From Streptococcus massiliensis DSM 18628 (GTDB lineage: Bacteria > Bacillota > Bacilli > Lactobacillales > Streptococcaceae), in NCBI RefSeq assembly GCF_000380065.1, contig NZ_KB904420.1, positions 1 to 50,443 on the forward strand: a DNA stretch of 50,443 nt. Reading direction: 5' to 3'. Every line of letters starts with the position of its first letter. The first letter of the stretch is position 1. The translations under genes were made by a program, and so were the position numbers. A model generated the notes under the pieces. It searched no databases. It worked only from the letters and a program-made list of their open reading frames with translations, and was not told the DNA's origin. Shown piece by piece: positions 45,263-50,443 of this stretch.

Positions 45263-45670
45263 TTAGGGTCTGTTATTGTTTTTCTTTCTTCTTTCAAAAA
45301 GAGTCTTGTTTATTTTCTGGGTTTGTAAATAGCCACTAAAAATTTGAAAGAGCCAAATAAAGACGTAAATCAAGACGAAATCCAGCCAAAATTCAAAGCT
45401 CGTAAACAAATCAGCCCAGCCATTGTACCACATCATGCAGCAGACTAGGATAGCCGTCACGATGAAATGGATTAGAAGCAAAACCACATAAGAAAACCGC
45501 TCTGACTCAAAAATCATCGAAAGTAAGCCAATCAAGGTACTCATGACTAGGACACTGTAAATGTTTGAGGCAGTGGGAGCCGATTTTTGGATTTGGATAG
45601 CCAGCACCAAGAGATAGATAAAGCCACCCGTTCTGAGCCCCAAAAGCATATATGATAAAATCTTTTTCAT
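45263..45670 (-). CDS. DUF3021-family membrane protein
   Basis: 135 residues with four transmembrane segments (about 4-24, 37-52, 58-82, 90-113) and a Lys/Arg-rich tail (FERRKKNNNRP). DUF3021 proteins are encoded beside LytTR regulators; the related pairs HdrM/HdrR and BrsM/BrsR of S. mutans consist of a membrane inhibitor and a LytTR activator. By that analogy this protein may hold the regulator inactive. It lies 10 bp after the LytTR gene. Confidence 0.85.
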   Translation of the reverse strand: MKKILSYMLLGLRTGGFIYLLVLAIQIQKSAPTASNIYSVLVMSTLIGLLSMIFESERFSYVVLLLIHFIVTAILVCCMMWYNGWADLFTSFEFWLDFVLIYVFIWLFQIFSGYLQTQKINKTLFERRKKNNNRP

Positions 45671-45680
45671 GACTTTCCTC

Positions 45681-46136
45681 CTAAATCCCTAGATAGTCCA
45701 TGAGCAGCTTGACGTACTTGCGGCTGACATCCGTCTTTATATGGTTGCTAAGTTTAGCAGTCATATTGCCTGAAAAGCTATCCGACAAAGACTCCAAATG
45801 GTCAATATTGATAACCGCATGCTTGGAAATCTGGATAAAATGACGACTATTGATGCGATTTTGAAAATGGGTCAAACTCTCGGTTGTCTGATAAATCCCC
45901 TCCACGGTATAGATAAGGAGCGTAGTTTTGGTGATGTCGGCTAGAATAATATCGTCTAGCTTGAGCATCAAAATCTTATCATCTGTCTTAATAGGAATGA
46001 CGCTGGCATGCGTAGTCTGAAATTGCTGAAAATAGTCAAACACTTCCTTGGCTTGTCCTTCTAGCTGCTCTGCCTTAACGAGCACTAAGGGATCGTTAGT
46101 AGATCTGCTAGAGTCCTGTTCAAATCTTATCTGCAA
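45681..46136 (-). CDS. LytTR-domain regulator
   Basis: 151 residues. An N-terminal half of unclear role precedes a LytTR DNA-binding domain (DDIILADITKTTLLIYTVEGIYQ, then HFIQISKHAVINIDHLESL and the closing SRKYVKLLMDYLG). There is no receiver domain, so control does not go through phosphorylation in the usual way. It sits between the ABC transporter and DUF3021 genes. Confidence 0.88.
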   Translation of the reverse strand: MQIRFEQDSSRSTNDPLVLVKAEQLEGQAKEVFDYFQQFQTTHASVIPIKTDDKILMLKLDDIILADITKTTLLIYTVEGIYQTTESLTHFQNRINSRHFIQISKHAVINIDHLESLSDSFSGNMTAKLSNHIKTDVSRKYVKLLMDYLGI

Positions 46137-46155
46137 AAGAGCCGTCCTCCTAGAT

Positions 46156-47028
46156 TTATGATGCAGTTTTGACTTTCAATCGACGATTGGCAAGTGCCGT
46201 TTGCACCAGCCAGAACAGAAAAGCCAAGCCTAAAACTACTACAACTATATAGTAAGTTTTTTCCATTGTCAAGAGACTGTCCCAATGCAGGCGAATGCCC
46301 ATGATTTTTTCAAAATGCTGGGCAGCTTTTTCGTTATTTGCAAATGCGTCTGCCATGCTGTCTTTCATCAGGACTTGACGGAAAAGCGATGCGATATAGG
46401 TTGACGGGGTTAGCTTCATCAAATGTTGTGCCAAATCAGGAAGTGCACCGATAGGCACATAGGTTCCCACTAGAAAACCAGAAGCGGCACCAACGATAGA
46501 GGCAAATCTACCCAAATTGTCCACAGACTTAAAATAGCTGACAATGATTGCATTGATAAGACTAGTTAGACAAGCATTGAGCAACATGAGAAGGAGAACT
46601 TGCGGAGCTGCACCCCAAGCAAAAGAAATCTTGTCATTGAGGACAAAATAGGTCATCATGACAGCAAAAACAGCAATTTGCATGAGAAAGCCGATAACGA
46701 CCGAGCTCAATAGATAGGACATTTGCAAGCCCCAAGAGCCTAAATCAGTGATGTACAAGTCTTGTGTGACCTTACTTTCTTTGTCCTTGACTAATTGCGC
46801 ATAAGCAGCCAAGGTCGTCGTAATCCCTGTAATTCCAAGCGTTCCTCCAATAAGCCACATGTCAAGGAGCTGATTGGTATTGGGAACCTGAGACCAACTT
46901 TCTTTGATATTTGCTTTCAGAAAAATCAGATATAAAACAAAGGAAATCAGCGCTCCCAGCAGAGAAGCAAAGACCCCACTGCGATTTCTAAAATACAGCA
47001 AGAAATTTCTTTTTACTAACATCAACAT
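46156..47028 (-). CDS. ABC-2-type transporter permease
   Basis: 290 residues with about six membrane segments (NRSGVFASLLGALISFVLYLIF, MQIAVFAVMMTYFVLN, GAASGFLVGTYVPIGALPDL, YYIVVVVLGLAFLFWLV among them). ABC-2 permeases export peptides, lipids, polysaccharides or drugs; the substrate is not known. Directly adjoins the ATPase gene. Confidence 0.88.
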   Translation of the reverse strand: MLMLVKRNFLLYFRNRSGVFASLLGALISFVLYLIFLKANIKESWSQVPNTNQLLDMWLIGGTLGITGITTTLAAYAQLVKDKESKVTQDLYITDLGSWGLQMSYLLSSVVIGFLMQIAVFAVMMTYFVLNDKISFAWGAAPQVLLLMLLNACLTSLINAIIVSYFKSVDNLGRFASIVGAASGFLVGTYVPIGALPDLAQHLMKLTPSTYIASLFRQVLMKDSMADAFANNEKAAQHFEKIMGIRLHWDSLLTMEKTYYIVVVVLGLAFLFWLVQTALANRRLKVKTAS

Positions 47029-47895
47029 CTAACGTACCTCTCTTCCTGTTAGCGCCATAAAGGCGTCGTCCATGGTGCCCGGACGGTATTCAAAATGGTG
47101 AATCAAGGAGCTGGTCTGGCTCAAGATTGCCAAGGCCTCCTTGGTACTTGGAGGCATGAGGACAAATTCCTTTTCTTTCACTTCTTCTAGGGGCAAGGAA
47201 TCACCGATAGCCGCGCGAAAAGCGGACGCATCACTGGTTACAATTTTCAAGAAATTGCGAGCATACTGCTCTTTAATCGCATCGGCCGAACCTTGAGCAA
47301 TCACTTTTCCCCGGTCAACGATGTAGACTTGGTCGGCATCATCTGCCTCGTCCAGATAATGCGTGGTCAAGACCACGGTCATCTTGGTCTCCTTTTGCAG
47401 GCGGCGCAAGAGCTCCCAAATGGCGGCTCTGGTTTGAATATCCAGTCCAGTCGTCGGTTCATCTAAAAAGAGAATATCGGGGCTATTGAGCAGGGCACGC
47501 GCAATATCCACGCGCCGTTTTTGTCCGCCAGATAGGGTGCCGTAGGCTTGCCCTGCAAAATTGGTCAAGCCTAGCTGTTCAATCAAGTCATCAATCTTGC
47601 TTGTTTGAACATCCTTATACTGGTGGGCACGGATTTCCAAATTTTCCCGAACGGTCAGAATATCGTCGAGAACGCTGTTTTGAAAGACGACGCCCAGCCT
47701 CACTCTTTCTTGGTAGACCACCCGACCAGACGACGGCTGCAAGAGTCCAATCAGCATTTGAATGGTCGTTGATTTCCCTGCCCCATTGGGCCCCAAAATC
47801 GCTGTAAAGCTCCCGCGACCGATCGACAAGTTGAGTTCATTGACCGCCACCTTGCTGCCAAAAACCTTGCTAACATTTTTTGTTTCTAGTAACAT
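47029..47895 (-). CDS. ABC transporter ATPase
   Basis: About 288 residues from ATG 47895; AAGGAG precedes it, and two upstream in-frame ATG codons are too close to the ribosome site. Walker A GPNGAGKSTT, signature LSGGQKRR, Walker B ILFLDEPTTGLD and switch TTHYLDEADDADQ. The C-terminal part has the LVLMP..EALAIL tail usual in drug-type exporters. First gene of the operon with the permease, LytTR and DUF3021 genes. Confidence 0.93.
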   Translation of the reverse strand: MLLETKNVSKVFGSKVAVNELNLSIGRGSFTAILGPNGAGKSTTIQMLIGLLQPSSGRVVYQERVRLGVVFQNSVLDDILTVRENLEIRAHQYKDVQTSKIDDLIEQLGLTNFAGQAYGTLSGGQKRRVDIARALLNSPDILFLDEPTTGLDIQTRAAIWELLRRLQKETKMTVVLTTHYLDEADDADQVYIVDRGKVIAQGSADAIKEQYARNFLKIVTSDASAFRAAIGDSLPLEEVKEKEFVLMPPSTKEALAILSQTSSLIHHFEYRPGTMDDAFMALTGREVR

Positions 47896-50167
<2,272 letters not shown>

Positions 50168-50203
50168 AAAAAGAGCCTGGGACAAAATAATTCTCAGCCA
50201 CAA

Positions 50204-50243
50204 AAAAAGCTAGAGCTTCCCAATTGCGGAACTCTAGCTTTTT
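50204..50243 (+). terminator. Terminator between birA and the IS1182-type element
   Basis: Stem AAAAAGCTAGAG against CTCTAGCTTTTT, with inner TTCC/GGAA pairing. It can work in both directions and overlaps the stop codon of the transposase. Confidence 0.8.
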
Positions 50244-50443
50244 AATTTTGAGTCGTTCTCTTATTGTATTTTAGGAGGTTATTGGCCATAAGTACCAATC
50301 CCATGTCAATTCTCACTTGACGCTTCCCTCTCAGATTACATCTCTTGTAACCCAAACAAGCCTTTATCTGCCCAAAGACAGGTTCCACATCAATCTTGCG
50401 TTGAGCGAAAATCTGTCTACCTTGGGGAGATAAAAGCGCCTGA
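50242..50443 (-). pseudogene. IS1182-type transposase, C-terminal part (runs off window edge)
   Basis: About 66 codons of a minus-strand frame ending at 50242. It contains FAQRKIDVEPVFGQIKACLG, RCNLRGKRQVRIDMGLVLMANNLLKY, typical of the C-terminal end of IS1182-family DDE transposases. The start lies outside the window, so the element may be intact there. A GGGACAAAA word just before it (50180-50188) resembles a short dispersed streptococcal repeat. Confidence 0.8.

Overview
The window reads as chromosomal DNA of a Streptococcus, probably a viridans-type species. The evidence is a set of typically streptococcal genes and gene orders: vicR-vicK-vicX, hprK-lgt-DUF948-YtxH, ezrA beside gyrB, a single-TM VicK, a DUF3270 protein, an SPJ_0845-like peptide, and AT-rich DNA with many extended -10 promoters. 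Species cannot be fixed from the sequence alone. The two edges are insertion-sequence debris: an IS3-family transposase tail (1-240) and an IS1182-type transposase tail (50242-50443).

Region by region. 0.3-5 kb: phoH, a YozE-like gene, a DUF454 membrane protein and the vicRKX cell-wall regulatory operon, all on the minus strand. 5-9 kb: a Ser/Thr-rich membrane protein and a MacAB/YknXYZ-like tripartite exporter. 9-14.8 kb: glutathione reductase, a 39-codon membrane peptide, a divergent pair of small genes around a perfect palindrome, a CHY zinc-finger gene, two U32/TrhP-type tRNA hydroxylation genes, and a DUF3270 gene with a good VicR box. 14.8-21 kb: a C39-like lipoprotein, hprK-lgt-DUF948-YtxH, a Nudix hydrolase, a PspC protein, and tex-sprT-glucosaminidase. 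23.3-31.8 kb: a permease/TIGR03943 pair, an HD phosphohydrolase, a TetR-controlled FtsX-type ABC transporter, a MarR-controlled MFS exporter, and zwf. 36.5-45 kb: eno, a YueI-like gene, an NTF2-like gene, glycerate kinase, serB, ezrA, gyrB and a HAD protein. 45-50 kb: an ABC transporter-LytTR-DUF3021 operon, then a LacI-family regulator coupled to birA.

The accessory island is 31962-36595. An 18-bp direct repeat lies at the eno 3' end (last codons and stop) and again 4.6 kb away, just before what looks like the displaced original eno terminator. This is the signature of site-specific integration at eno. Between the repeats are a RelBE-like toxin-antitoxin locus with a small membrane protein, a GNAT acetyltransferase, an XRE regulator divergent from an excisionase-like HTH gene, a cluster of nested inverted repeats resembling an oriT, a frameshifted and truncated MobA/MobL relaxase, the 5' stub of a probable restriction-modification gene behind an attenuator-like leader, and one or two unassigned small RNA genes. 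No integrase is present, so it is probably a decayed or satellite mobile element.

Regulatory reading suggests several leaderless genes, with start codons 6-7 nt after a -10 box: tex, the HAD gene before gyrB, the short U32 gene and the yueI-like gene. All functional statements come from reading the sequence and family knowledge; no database search was run.
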